Numbered from the stretch's first letter, positions 51,150 to 60,759 are shown. The stretch is DNA of 64,000 bases from Anopheles merus (GCF_017562075.2 NC_054083.1:40593255-40657254), one strand, 5' to 3'. Notes: a model not told the origin generated them from the letters alone. A program made the numbers and translations.

Positions 51150-52325
51150 ATGGCGCGATTCGTGCAAGTGGTATGTTTCTGGTTTCACCAAGAACACCAA
51201 GAACAGGTTTCAAGGCTTGTTCTAGTTTGCTAAGTGGTTGATTCGTTCTATTCTTTCCTGTCCACGTTCTAGCTTGCCCTGGTGGCCTTCGGCCTGGCGA
51301 GCGCTTTGGGACAGGACGCGTCCAGCGAAGCCAGCACCGTGTCTCCCCAAGCTATCTTCGATCTCTCGGAGGATGACTTCAAACTTTGGATCTCCGGACG
51401 ACAACCAAAGGCCTGGGAAGGAGAAGCTTCTTCAAGCGGCACTACAACAACCCCAGCAAGCACTCCGAGAACGACAACGCCCGCATCCGTTTTCCGAACG
51501 ACATCCACCTCGACGACACCTGCTCCATCAAGCATCCTGACCACTACGACCTCCACCACCACCACCAGCCCCTTCGATAGTTTCCCTCCGTCCGATGGAA
51601 AGTCCTGGTTTGAGGAGGAGGAAGGCGACACGGCGACACCCCGCCCGGACGTGCTCGGCGAACAGTTCAAACCGGCCGGCGAAGACTTTGCCCAGTGGCT
51701 CGAGCGTCAGATGAACCGTGTGCAGCAGGTGACGTTCGTTCCGCAGACGACCTTGACGGGGGATCAGCTGCCGGGAGCAGGGCTCGTCACCCGTTTGACA
51801 ACCAACCGAAACCGGATTCCCGCTACCACCTTCCAGCCGGTGACGGATTACGTCCCAGTAACCACAACACCACCACCACCACCACCATCTCCATCTTCAC
51901 ATCAGACCTCAGCTCCCGCCTATCTTCCGGTAGAGCAAGTGACCCATGCTCCTGCAGCCACGATCCCTGCCCCACTCGACCTGCACCAGTGGCTTCGCGA
52001 TCAGCTGCAAACTTCTCAGCGGCTGACGAATAATCTGCTTGCTCAGTGGACACCCGGTGGTGCGATCGTTAGGTCAGATGGTCATCACTACACGCCGAAC
52101 GCTGTATCCTACCAATCTTCGGCCCTCATTCACGGACTTCAGGGTGTGTCTCACAGTGGGCATGTGCGTCATGAGCCTGTGGTGGCTGTTCACACAACCG
52201 CCACACCGATCCGTCGTGTGTTCTATCCCGCGGGAAGCTTCATCTATTCCCAGGCGGCTCCAGTGCCTCAGTATGGTTCGTTCGTGGGCCACTACAAGAC
52301 GCCACTGGTCATCAAATACCAGTGA
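51150..52325 (+). CDS. Secreted Thr/Pro-rich protein with three W-motif repeats
   Basis: Two exons, 51150-51170 (MARFVQV, donor GTATGT) and 51273-52325, phase 0, giving 357 residues. Signal peptide is about residues 1-20 (cleavage near ALGQ). I do not recognise the family. A short motif recurs three times: EDDFKLWISGRQ (about 40-51), GEDFAQWLERQM (143-154) and PLDLHQWLRDQL (241-252), consensus D[F/L]..W[L/I]...Q. Between the copies lie mucin-like Thr/Pro/Ser linkers (TTTTPASTPRTTTP, TTPPPPPPSPSS), which could be O-glycosylated. The C-terminus is different in character: HEPVVAVHTTATPIRR, then Tyr/Pro/Gly-rich and ending TPLVIKYQ. There is no Cys pair and no chitin-binding domain. Same strand, promoter geometry and tiny first exon as the CPLCA genes 2.2 kb upstream and downstream suggest co-expression in cuticle-forming epithelium; the function is unknown. 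ATTAAA at 52477-52482 is a possible polyadenylation signal. Confidence 0.82.
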
Positions 52326-52482
52326 AAAGGGTCAATGCAGCACTGGAGGCTTCTGAACAATGCTCAACAATATGACTAAAAAGCTTACTAATGTAATGGT
52401 TGTTGGTGTTCTGTTTTACACGTTTTTTAACATAAATTGATCTAATGTTACTCTGGTTTTAAATAGATCTAACGAAATTAAA

Positions 52483-52910
52483 CAATAATACTTATTTCTG
52501 TGTTTTCTTCTCAGACGTTTGCTCATAACTAATGAAAGAATTATAACTCAAATTGAGCGTGTGATGTCAAGCAGAGCATAAAAGATGAATATTTGTTTCC
52601 AAAACGCTTGGTAAATGAGTAGCCAAGTGGAACGAAGTTTAACACAATGTGTTATTTATATGACAGGAAACTCTCAAAGACAAGTCTCACGCTACATAAA
52701 TCTTTCAGACTTTTTTGAGGAATTTTAATGACTCTAAAGCAATGCTACCGATGCTTCAACAAAGGCTAATTTTTAGCAAGAACCATTCGCATACTTCCTC
52801 CTTTCAATTCTTCTCCGCAAGTCATCCTTCCCCATTGGTGAATCGCCCAGCAACAAAGAGAAAGATCACTCAAACATACGCAAAGATTTAAAACATTCGA
52901 ATCTCAATCG
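52483..52910. other. Gap between convergent genes
   Basis: AT-rich spacer between the 3' ends of the 51150 gene (plus) and the 53054 gene (minus). No further feature seen. Confidence 0.6.
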
Positions 52911-52916
52911 TTTATT
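52911..52916 (-). other. Polyadenylation signal of the minus-strand CPLCA gene
   Basis: AATAAA on the minus strand, about 140 nt beyond the stop codon at 53054-53056. Confidence 0.65.
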
Positions 52917-53053
52917 CTTCTCACTCGTGGCCACTTCTCTCATCTTTCACCGTAACAATCAAAGGCGAACAAAAGAGAAGCAACCCGTCACCGCAACGGC
53001 TCCGGGGTTCCGGGAAAAAGGTATGGACAGTCAGGCGGGGTGGGAGGAACCAT

Positions 53054-53828
53054 TTAGTGCCACTGGTTAGCATAGACGGCCGGGGCGGCGTACACCGACG
53101 GGTAGCTGCTGACGTAGGCCGTCTTCAGGGGAGCGGCGTACGCAACGGGAGCAGCCTCGTACGAAATGGCAGCCGGGGCAGCAGCATACGTGTAGGTCTT
53201 GGCAACTGGAGCAGCATAAGCGTAGGTCTTCTCCACCGGAGCAGCATAAGCGTAGGTCTTGGCAACTGGGGCAGCAGCGTAGACGGTCTGGACCGGGGCA
53301 GCATACACAGCCGGAGCGGCGTGGACAACCGGGGCGGCAGCCTGGACGTAGGTCGTCTTCTCGACCGGCGTCGACACGACGGTCTTCTTCACGGCCGGGG
53401 CGTACACATCCTCGCGCACCTTGGTGTCGTGCACGACGGCAGAGCTAGTGTGCGTCACTCCGGTCGGGACGGTCTTGACCACGGTGCCAACGTGCGCCAC
53501 GGCCGGCTCCTCCACGATGCTCTTCTGGTACGAGATCTCCTTCTGGGCGACGAGGGCGGGCGCAGCAGCAACCACGGTCGAGTAGGCGAGCGGAGCCGAG
53601 TGCACCAGGTGGGCACCGGGAGCGGCAGCGGCAACGGCAAGAAGAGCGGACAACACCACCTTAACCAGGGAAAACAAAGCAAAACCAAACAATTACACAC
53701 CATATTTCACACCTCACAAATTGGGTGGCGTAATGCGCTCTAGAACCCCTGGTTGAGAGCAAAGCACATCCATCCCCACCAAGATCACCCCACACACACA
53801 CGAGATCGATATTTACCAATCGGAACAT
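53054..53828 (-). CDS. CPLCA: CPLCA-type cuticular protein, intron-containing paralogue
   Basis: Minus strand. Exon 1 is 53828-53817 (MFRL, donor GTAAAT), the intron is 53816-53660 (157 bp), and exon 2 is 53659-53054. The product is 205 residues. Signal peptide is about 1-17 (VVLSALLAVAAAA). Retinin-like block about 46-107: ISYQKSIVEEPAVAHVGTVV, TVPTGVTHTSSAVVHD and VYAPAVKKTVVSTPVEKTTY. The C-terminal half is Ala/Tyr/Pro/Val-rich with three tandem AYAAPVxKTY-type decapeptides (about 137-160) and a tail PSVYAAPAVYANQWH. It pairs head-to-head with the gene at 56363. The two coding ends are almost identical at DNA level, including synonymous sites, while residues about 63-90 differ strongly. 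A longer unspliced reading through the intron is possible on paper, but it lacks the MFRL start shared by the paralogue. Presumed secreted cuticle component. Confidence 0.92.
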
Positions 53829-53910
53829 TTTGATTGATTGTTTTTAAAAATGGATTGTTTTTGCAAAAAGGGTGAGAGGTCTGTGTTGATCACTGGAATG
53901 AGCTTCGCGG

Positions 53911-53950
53911 TTGACTGTACCGTTCCCAACCGCCGGCAACGGCTTTTATA
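53911..53950 (-). promoter_or_regulatory. TATA box and initiator of the minus-strand CPLCA gene
   Basis: On the minus strand TATAAAA runs 53950-53944 and ACAGTCAA includes the initiator A at 53916, 34 nt after the first T. The 5' UTR contains CAACACAGACCT (53888-53877), identical to a word at 56292-56303 in the paralogue's 5' UTR. Confidence 0.75.
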
Positions 53951-56217
53951 AGACGCGATCGACAATTACGACGCGAATCGGCGCCCCGCTCGGATTCGGA
54001 TCTCGCGCTTCGGCAGGCGGCGCTCTTGTTTCGGTTTCGATTTGCCGCTTTTTTTTTTCGTTACTCCGAGGATCTCCTTCGGTGGACCGTGGGGCATTGC
54101 CATTCCGTTGCTACCTTGTATGCTGGTTCTATCCACCCTACGAAACGCTACGCACACACAATCACCTTCGCCAGAGCTTTTCGACTGCCGACTCGTTTCC
54201 GTATCAAGCGGGGTGTTTATTACTCTACCGGACTCCACCTTTCGGGTTGGTGGACGACAAAAAAAAACACGATTCAGAGTAAAGTAATCGTCATTAAAGA
54301 TTGCGTTTGTTTCGTTTGCGTGTAGTAGGCAGAAACAACGCCAAGATCGGTTCTTTCGGGCTTTAGAAAAGGAGGAGAGGAGGCTTCAAATGATCAAACG
54401 CACAGAACGCACACGCCCAAGAAGGACATGCGCGTACATTATATCTGCCGCAGAGCCGAGAGTCGATCGCCAATGCCCTGGAGGGAATCCGTGGCGAAAC
54501 ACAACTCCCTCACCGTTACTCCCGGATGCTGGCGGATGCTGCTTTGTAAATGTATTCTCCTGTGTGTGTGTGTGTCGGTTCCGCCCGTCAGCAAGCTTCC
54601 TTTTCCAGGGGCTCGACACGATAAGCGTGTAAGTAGTGTGTTCCGAGCGCACACACGCACACACACACACACCCGAAAGGCCAAGAATACGTACAACCTG
54701 GGCCGTGGGCCGGCATCGTTCCCGAAACCCATAAGAATACACAAACAACAAATGTCAACGTCTTCTGGTGTCCAGGCGTTTGGTGCCTGCCTGCCCGGGG
54801 AATTATCTCGTCGTAAATGTCACTCGTCTGTTGCCCCGTAGGAATATGGCGGGCACGGCACAAAATTTGTACCAGCGGTTGCCTGTTCCCTGCTGTACGG
54901 ATTATCTGCTGTCCCGTTTGGGGCGGGTTGGGAACTCCAATCGTTTTATCCATCGTAGAACAACAACTACACCCCCTGTGCTTAATTGATGGTTTGGACG
55001 TGTATGGTTATAAATTAATTTTAAAACCCCTCGCCATGTGTTGTAGCCTGTAAACATCTGGAGCTGAAAACATGCTGTAAATTCTGTTCTAGGGTCAGTG
55101 TTGTAATAAATAAAGTTTGATTTTTTGACATTTCCTGCACAAACGCCGGCGATCGGTTGGTTGAAGATCGCGTATGATGAAGATGTCTACTAAATCAATT
55201 TGTTGAAACCTTGAAGAAACCCTTCGAGAAAACAAAATAAACTTTGTAAGAATGAAAAAATGAAGTTCTCAATTGTAGGGAATTACAAAATGCCGAATGG
55301 TACACCAATGAGAAAAGGGACATTCCAGCAATTTTGCTACAAACTCATGACATTTTAAGCACGAAACGTCCCTCAACCTGCACCCAAAGCTGGACAGTTA
55401 CGAGTGATTTGTTGTACCCAGTTATGACCAGTTTGAGCTATTATTCTAGATGAAGTCTGAGCTCCAATTCCAGCATTATTACCCTTGTCCCTTTGCAGGC
55501 TAATGGAAATATGAATAAAGGTGCGGGAATGCTATTATAAGATTCAAAAAGTTAATCACCCTCTCTCCACTCTGGCAATAAGCAAATAAGCACAAAACCA
55601 CGAAACCCAATCATTCGGGAACGGGGAATAGTACACCCACCCTTGCCCACCCAAACGCAAGCCCTTTGCCGCAGCCAGACAGGTTCGCTCCCTGATGCCC
55701 CGACAAACAAAGAGATTTCAATTTCCTGCATCTCGCGCTGCGGTGACTGCCTTCACGAAAATCAAGGACATCCCATGCCGGGTTTACCATTTTTCCTCCA
55801 TGACTTGTCCCTCGAAACCAAACTGCACCAAACCCAAAAAATGCAGTGCCCAACTCGTGTATATTGAACTCCCAGTGCTTTAAGGACGCCAAAAAGGAAG
55901 GTCGCAGCACTCTGTGGAGGACCGGCACGTAGATAGTCGCGCGAGTGCGAAAGGAAAATAAAAAGAGTGTGTGAAACCGTAGCAAACATCTCGCCGATAC
56001 CGCAAAACCCCTTCGTGCCACACCATGTGCCGCAGTATGTGGAGCGAGCTGGGGGTGGAGCAAGATGGCAAGATCCGCGAGTGGCAATGCGCCGAAGAGA
56101 GGGGCAGAAAGTGAGCGGTGCCGGTGCGATCTTGAGCCTCCTGGGACGGTGACGACGAGTGAGTGTGTGCTCGCGCGCACGCCCGAACCGGATGGTGTCG
56201 TATTTTTCGTGGTCAAC
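53951..56217. other. Region between the divergent CPLCA promoters
   Basis: About 2.3 kb separates the two head-to-head promoters. It holds short (TG)n and (CA)n runs near 54561-54574 and 54655-54671. A 201-codon minus-strand frame at 56216-55611 lacks signal peptide, domain or splice context and is judged fortuitous. Shared enhancers for the pair would be expected here, but none can be read directly. Confidence 0.55.
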
Positions 56218-56258
56218 TATATAAGATTGGACCCGGCAGTCCGAAAAGCACAGTCAGC
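56218..56258 (+). promoter_or_regulatory. TATA box and initiator of the 56363 CPLCA gene
   Basis: TATATAAG at 56218-56225 and AAAAGCACAGTCAGC at 56244-56258. The initiator A (56252) is 34 nt after the first T. The promoter and the 5' UTR word CAACACAGACCT are kept although the downstream intron is gone. Confidence 0.75.
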
Positions 56259-56362
56259 GTTCAATCGTTCAAGCAACCTCAGCTCGGCAAACAACACAGA
56301 CCTTTCGTGTGTCCCATCTCGTTGTGACAGAACAGAAAAACAGTCCCACAATTCTATTCAAA

Positions 56363-56956
56363 ATGTTCCGATTGGTGGTGTTGTCCGTTGTTCTCGCCGT
56401 TGCCGCTGCCGCTCCCGGTGCCCACCTGGTGCAGTCGGCCCCGCTCGCCTACTCGACCGTGGTAGCTGCCGCGCCCGCCCTCGTCGCCCAGAAGGAGATC
56501 TCGTACCAGAAGAGCATCGTGGAGGAGCCGACCGTGGCGCACGTTGGCACGATCGAGAAGTCCGTCCCGACTGGCTACTCGCACCAGAGCTTCACCCAGT
56601 ACCACAACAAGCAGGTCGCTGAGCCCGTGTTCGCCCCGGCCGTGAAGAAGACCGTCGTGTCGACGCCGGTCGAGAAGACGACCTACGTCCAGGCTGCCCC
56701 GGCTGTGTACGCTGCCCCGGTCCAGACCGTCTACGCTGCTGCCCCAGTTGCCAAGACCTACGCTTATGCTGCTCCGGTGGAGAAGACCTACGCTTATGCT
56801 GCTCCAGTTGCCAAGACCTACACGTATGCTGCTGCCCCAGCTGCCATCTCGTACGAGGCTGCTCCCGTCGCCTACGCCGCTCCCCTGAAGACGTCCTACG
56901 TCAGCAGCTACCCGTCGGTGTACGCCGCCCCGGCCGTCTATGCTCACGATTACTAA
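56363..56956 (+). CDS. CPLCA: CPLCA-type cuticular protein, intronless paralogue
   Basis: Single exon of 197 residues. The ATG at 56363 was chosen because MFRLVVLS matches the paralogue exactly; an upstream in-frame extension to 56309 falls in the 5' UTR. Signal peptide about 1-17. Retinin-like block about 46-107: ISYQKSIVEEPTVAHVGTIE, SVPTGYSHQSFTQYHN and VFAPAVKKTVVSTPVEKTTY. Then AYAAPVxKTY repeats and a tail PSVYAAPAVYAHDY. CGATTG and GTGGTGTTG, separated by a 157-bp intron in the paralogue at 53054-53828, are joined here with no scar. About 230 bp of the 3' coding half differs from that paralogue at only about five positions, while roughly 56555-56635 is strongly diverged. AATAAA at 57080-57085 ends the transcript unit. 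Presumed secreted cuticle component. Confidence 0.93.
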   Translation: MFRLVVLSVVLAVAAAAPGAHLVQSAPLAYSTVVAAAPALVAQKEISYQKSIVEEPTVAHVGTIEKSVPTGYSHQSFTQYHNKQVAEPVFAPAVKKTVVSTPVEKTTYVQAAPAVYAAPVQTVYAAAPVAKTYAYAAPVEKTYAYAAPVAKTYTYAAAPAAISYEAAPVAYAAPLKTSYVSSYPSVYAAPAVYAHDY

Positions 56957-57079
56957 GCAACACTGACTGTGTATTCTAACCGATCCCTTCCCCATGCGTG
57001 CGTTCGTGCAAGCGAGAACTTTATTTTTCTCTTGTTCAAACGTTTTTTCGGACTGTTTTTTTAATTGAAAGATGAGGAA

Positions 57080-57085
57080 AATAAA
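57080..57085 (+). other. Polyadenylation signal of the 56363 gene
   Basis: AATAAA about 125 nt after the stop codon (56954-56956). Confidence 0.7.
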
Positions 57086-59504
57086 TTAAACCTTTAAAAA
57101 ACTTAACGTTTTTACGGCTTCATCGATGGGTTGTAAGAATATATCACCTTTTGCTTGAGCATCGCGCATCATTTTACCGACCTTGAAATATCGACATTCA
57201 CACCCGTGAAGCGTAAATTAAATTAAACCAAAAACTAACCTCCATCTTACAAGACCACTTCCGGGCAGCGAAAAGAAATAAAAAAGGCGATCGAAGCACG
57301 CCCCATCTTAATGCGAATCAATGGCGTCGCTTTCGCCCTCACAAACCCCCGAAGCCCTGCGGCGAACGACACAAACGACAGCAACGGCCAAAAAAGCAAC
57401 GAACCCACGGCACGCTCACCGCTCACAATGTAACAAGAGCTGTAGCAATTAATTCCTATGTTAACATTATACACCCCATTTTGAACTACTTCCTCATTCC
57501 CTTTGTGGGCCCGATCGTACGAACCGCGGTCACACAAAACACCACTAATGTGCCGTTTTTTTTTCATGCCATCGCTCTGCCTTGTGATCTTTACGATCTT
57601 AGACAACGCAACGCACCAACCAAAGCGGGATATAAGAAGACAAACAAACTTTTGGGCAGTGTCCCACGGCCGAAGCATATGGGGCGAGACGACTTCCTAG
57701 CTCAGTAGTCGATCGCTTCAAGGCATGGCTCGCGCGCTACCTGCATCCGACGTGGATCGATCGACTCATTCGGCACCCGGAGCAGTCCAAAAGCAGCGTG
57801 CTGTAGTGGTGTTTACGCTGCGGAGGTGTTCTACACCCGCCCCTCCCGGGTTCGTTGCAAGCAATAATAACAAATGGCATCGATCAGTTGTCCAATTGAA
57901 ATTTGACGGCTAAATAGCTTGAGCTAAACCCCGGAGGAGTGCTTTTTTAGCACCGCAATCGATTAGCTTGATCGAACGATAGGCACCTCTGCGGGGGCTT
58001 GTCAGCGATCGATCAGTTTACCGAAGAGGAAGTGATGAAAAGGGTCCTCTATTGGGGAGGGGCGGTAAAACTCTATCCCTACACTACCGCGTAAGTGGTT
58101 AGGAATAGATTAGATAAAACTTCTTGCCCGTCCTAAACACGGTCGTCTAACGATCGCTCATTAAAGGTAGAGCCGCTTACGACACTTTGCGTAACTTTGT
58201 GGTCAACCCGCATTCGCACAAAAACAAATTGATGGCAGAAATCGCAGATCACTGCGAAAACACACCTCTCGTCATTTACCAGCGCAAACCCCGTGAGCCG
58301 GTATTCCTCCTTTGCCTCGTACGCTCTGGTACACGGTGTTGGTCGTGGTACAAAACAATTAACAAAACGCAATCGACTCAATAACAACACGGCCCAACAC
58401 CCCGATCACATATAAGTCAATGCTGCTGCAGATGCAGATCAAACGTCAGCGATCGGAACGACGCGTACCGTAAAAGGGAGCCTCGATGCAGCAACCGGTA
58501 CGCTGAGCCGCTGGACAGCTGGCGGAAACCTTGCAGAAAACCTACATTGGCCGTGTCTTGCGCTAAAGTTCAAGCGCAAGTTTACGCCTGTCCCAAAAGT
58601 AAAAGTGAATCGAGTGCTGCCCGGCTTTGGTTTTTTTTTTTTTTTTGGTGTGTGGCTGGAGTTGCTAATAACGATTTGGTTACGCCGAAAATATCAGAAC
58701 ACCGAGCTAGAAGGAAGTGGCTGCAACCAGGATGTAACGAAGAACCCATTAGTTGAACCAGGTAATGTACAGGCGCATGTCTTAACGATTAGATTTTGAT
58801 TGACATATTTAAACCATGACGACACCCTGAAGCAGCCCGAGCCGGCAATGGCAACGAGCATGGGCTTACAATAAAATCCACCTTTATGGACGAAAATTAA
58901 CCGCCATTACGTCCGAATACACATGAACGCCATTTCATCATCGTCACTCAAAACGAGCTGGCGAAATAAACCAACAACTGCGCGGTAGCTCTTGTTGTGT
59001 TAATGTCTATGCTCATGCACATACTTACGGTTGCGACATACATAGTCCCTCAATTTCGTGTTCTTTTTCCTTTCCTTTCCTATTTAATTTCATCTCTGCT
59101 CATGCACGAAAGATCGTTCTTTTTCTACAACCAGTAACCCTGCACCATCTTACCGGCACCAGCTCACAGCTCACAAAACGCCTAAAAGTATGCAACAACC
59201 GTAGCATCACAGCGCCCCTAAAACGTGCTGTTCGTCTTTCGGCAACCGTCGCTTTCTTTCCGTTACACTTCACACATTAGTGCTATGCTCCAGTTTTCCG
59301 ATTTTCAGATCATTTGTTTCGTTTTCGTTTCGCTCGTTAACCTATTACTACCAGCTAACATTAATGTATACACTCACACACACACCTGCGTCTTCTTGAC
59401 CGTATCTCAGAAGACACGTCTCGTTTTTGGTTCATTCATTCTTAGGTAAGAGCTCGGGCCCCGGCTTGCAGCCGCTACTGTTGTGCAACTGGCCCCGCGC
59501 TGCC
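57086..59504. other. Intergenic, no gene seen
   Basis: No supported gene. CTAAAAGTATGCAA near 59182 repeats the core of the tandem duplication at 49360-49545. A T run lies near 58630-58645. The 143-codon minus-strand frame at 57678-57247 shows no family features. Confidence 0.55.
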
Positions 59505-60656
59505 TTACCGATGACAGTAGAGCTTATTGATTTTCTGTACATCCTTCGCCGAAAAGCCGACGCGCTGGCCCAGCTGCCCACTGTACTTGATCTGCGGCGG
59601 AGAGAAGGAAAAGCGCGTTAGCGACCATTACGCAACAAGCAACCCGAGAGACGCTCAGCAGCGCCACGGTGAAGGGAAAACAAAATGTGTAAATCAATCA
59701 GCGGAGCTGACAGGGGGGCTCGCCCCCCCGCCAATTTGCCTACCTTCGGCTCGACCGTCGGTTTGCCGTTTTTGCTGAACGCCGTTCTGGAGTAGTGCAT
59801 AACGCTGCCATAATCGTACGGCATGCCGAGCGTCGTCGTTTGGGACTCACTTTCGCGCCCAAAGTTGCTGACCAGGTTCGGGCGCACGTTGCGGAAGAAG
59901 ATGTTCACGTACCGGTCCCGGTCGTAGCGCGTGTGCTCGTGCAGAAACCCAAGCGCATGCATCAGCTCGTGCACGATGGTGCCCTCCATCTGGAGGCAGC
60001 CGTTGCGCTGCAGATTCAGCACCTGCCGGCCACCCATCCGCCCGACCGCCGACCAGCATCCCGAGCTGCGGCCCTCGATCACCACGTAGTCCCGCTCCTT
60101 CGTGTGCGGCACAAAGCGGATGCACGTTTTCTGGTGGAACTGCTCGAACGCCGAAAACAGCTTGGTAAGGTCACCGATCGCTGAAAAACACACACACACA
60201 CACGAACAGCCACAAACCACACACACACACACAAGCACAGTAGGAAAAAGAGCACAATATCAGCAAACATATTCCCTGGGAGGCTCCACTGGACCATTCT
60301 TTCCCCCGGGGCTACTACTCACAAAACTCCTCACTAAACTCGTACGGCACTATGCCCTTCTTCCACTTGCTGCTGGTGAACTTGAGCGCATTGCGCTCGA
60401 TCAGCGGCTGATGGATGTCACCCTCGGCGTACGTGCCGAGCTCTTCCGGGTTGACGCTGCTGCCGTTGTGCGATCGGGACCATGCACGCACCAGCTCGCC
60501 GATCGCCGCCTTATCGTGATTGCCGTACAGCGCTTCGCCGAGATGCGAAAAATCAAAATCGTAGTCCCGAATCCGCCGACTGCTGGCGAGAACACGCGCC
60601 TGCCCAGCCGCTGCACCGGCCAGCACCAGCAGCGCCACCTGCCAACCCATGATCAT
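59505..60656 (-). CDS. Astacin-family zinc metalloprotease
   Basis: Minus strand, three exons: 60656-60323, 60180-59744 and 59591-59505, with introns 60322-60181 (donor GTGAGT) and 59743-59592 (donor GTAGGC). The product is 285 residues. It cleaves peptide bonds by a zinc mechanism; secreted. Signal peptide about 1-18 (start MIMGW or the second Met; the codon upstream in frame at 60689 is GTG). Propeptide to about 88, then the catalytic domain (ERNALKF, VPYEFS). Zinc motif HELMHALGFLHE at 182-193 and Met-turn SVMHY at 237-241 are intact. Four Cys (131, 153, 173, 283) match the two disulfides of minimal astacins. The domain closes with GQRVGFSAKDVQKINKLYC. Length is normal for a protein with no extra domains. 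GTAAGG overlaps the stop codon, so splicing to a further exon is conceivable. Substrate unknown; mosquito astacins act in digestion or matrix processing. Confidence 0.9.
60181..60240 (-). repeat. Two (TG)n tracts next to an astacin 3' splice site
   Basis: On the minus strand, intron 1 of the astacin gene contains two TG runs (about 60234-60218 and 60203-60187), the second followed directly by TTTTTCAG. Confidence 0.85.
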
Positions 60657-60718
60657 GCTTCGGAATCGTCTGCTGAAGCGTAGGGGCACAGTCTCTACCC
60701 ACCCGGCCGGACCGATCG

Positions 60719-60759
60719 CGACTGAACCGTGCCGTTACGAAAACGCCGGCTTTTAAGTA
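60719..60759 (-). promoter_or_regulatory. Promoter of the astacin gene
   Basis: On the minus strand a TATA-like ACTTAAAAG (about 60758-60750) is followed by TTCAGTCG with the initiator A at 60723, giving a spacing of about 33 nt from the TT of TTAAAA. The 5' UTR would be 67 nt. The TATA match is weak. Confidence 0.55.

Noticed and set aside
53057..53743. Long antisense frames over the CPLCA genes (also 56354-56995 minus, 33038-33361 minus, 33273-33806 minus, 48545-48970 minus)
   Set aside because: They are antisense readings of repetitive Ala/Pro/Tyr codons, which lack stop codons in the other frames; the Gly/Arg/Ser-rich products are artefacts of composition.
55611..56216. 201-codon minus-strand frame between the two CPLCA promoters
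   Set aside because: Long for chance, but no recognisable motif, no promoter or splice context, and it ends against the TATA region of the 56363 gene. I could not support it as a gene.
59795..60184. 129-codon plus-strand frame opposite the astacin exon
   Set aside because: It mirrors the minus-strand exon carrying HELMHALGFLHE, which is clearly the real coding strand.
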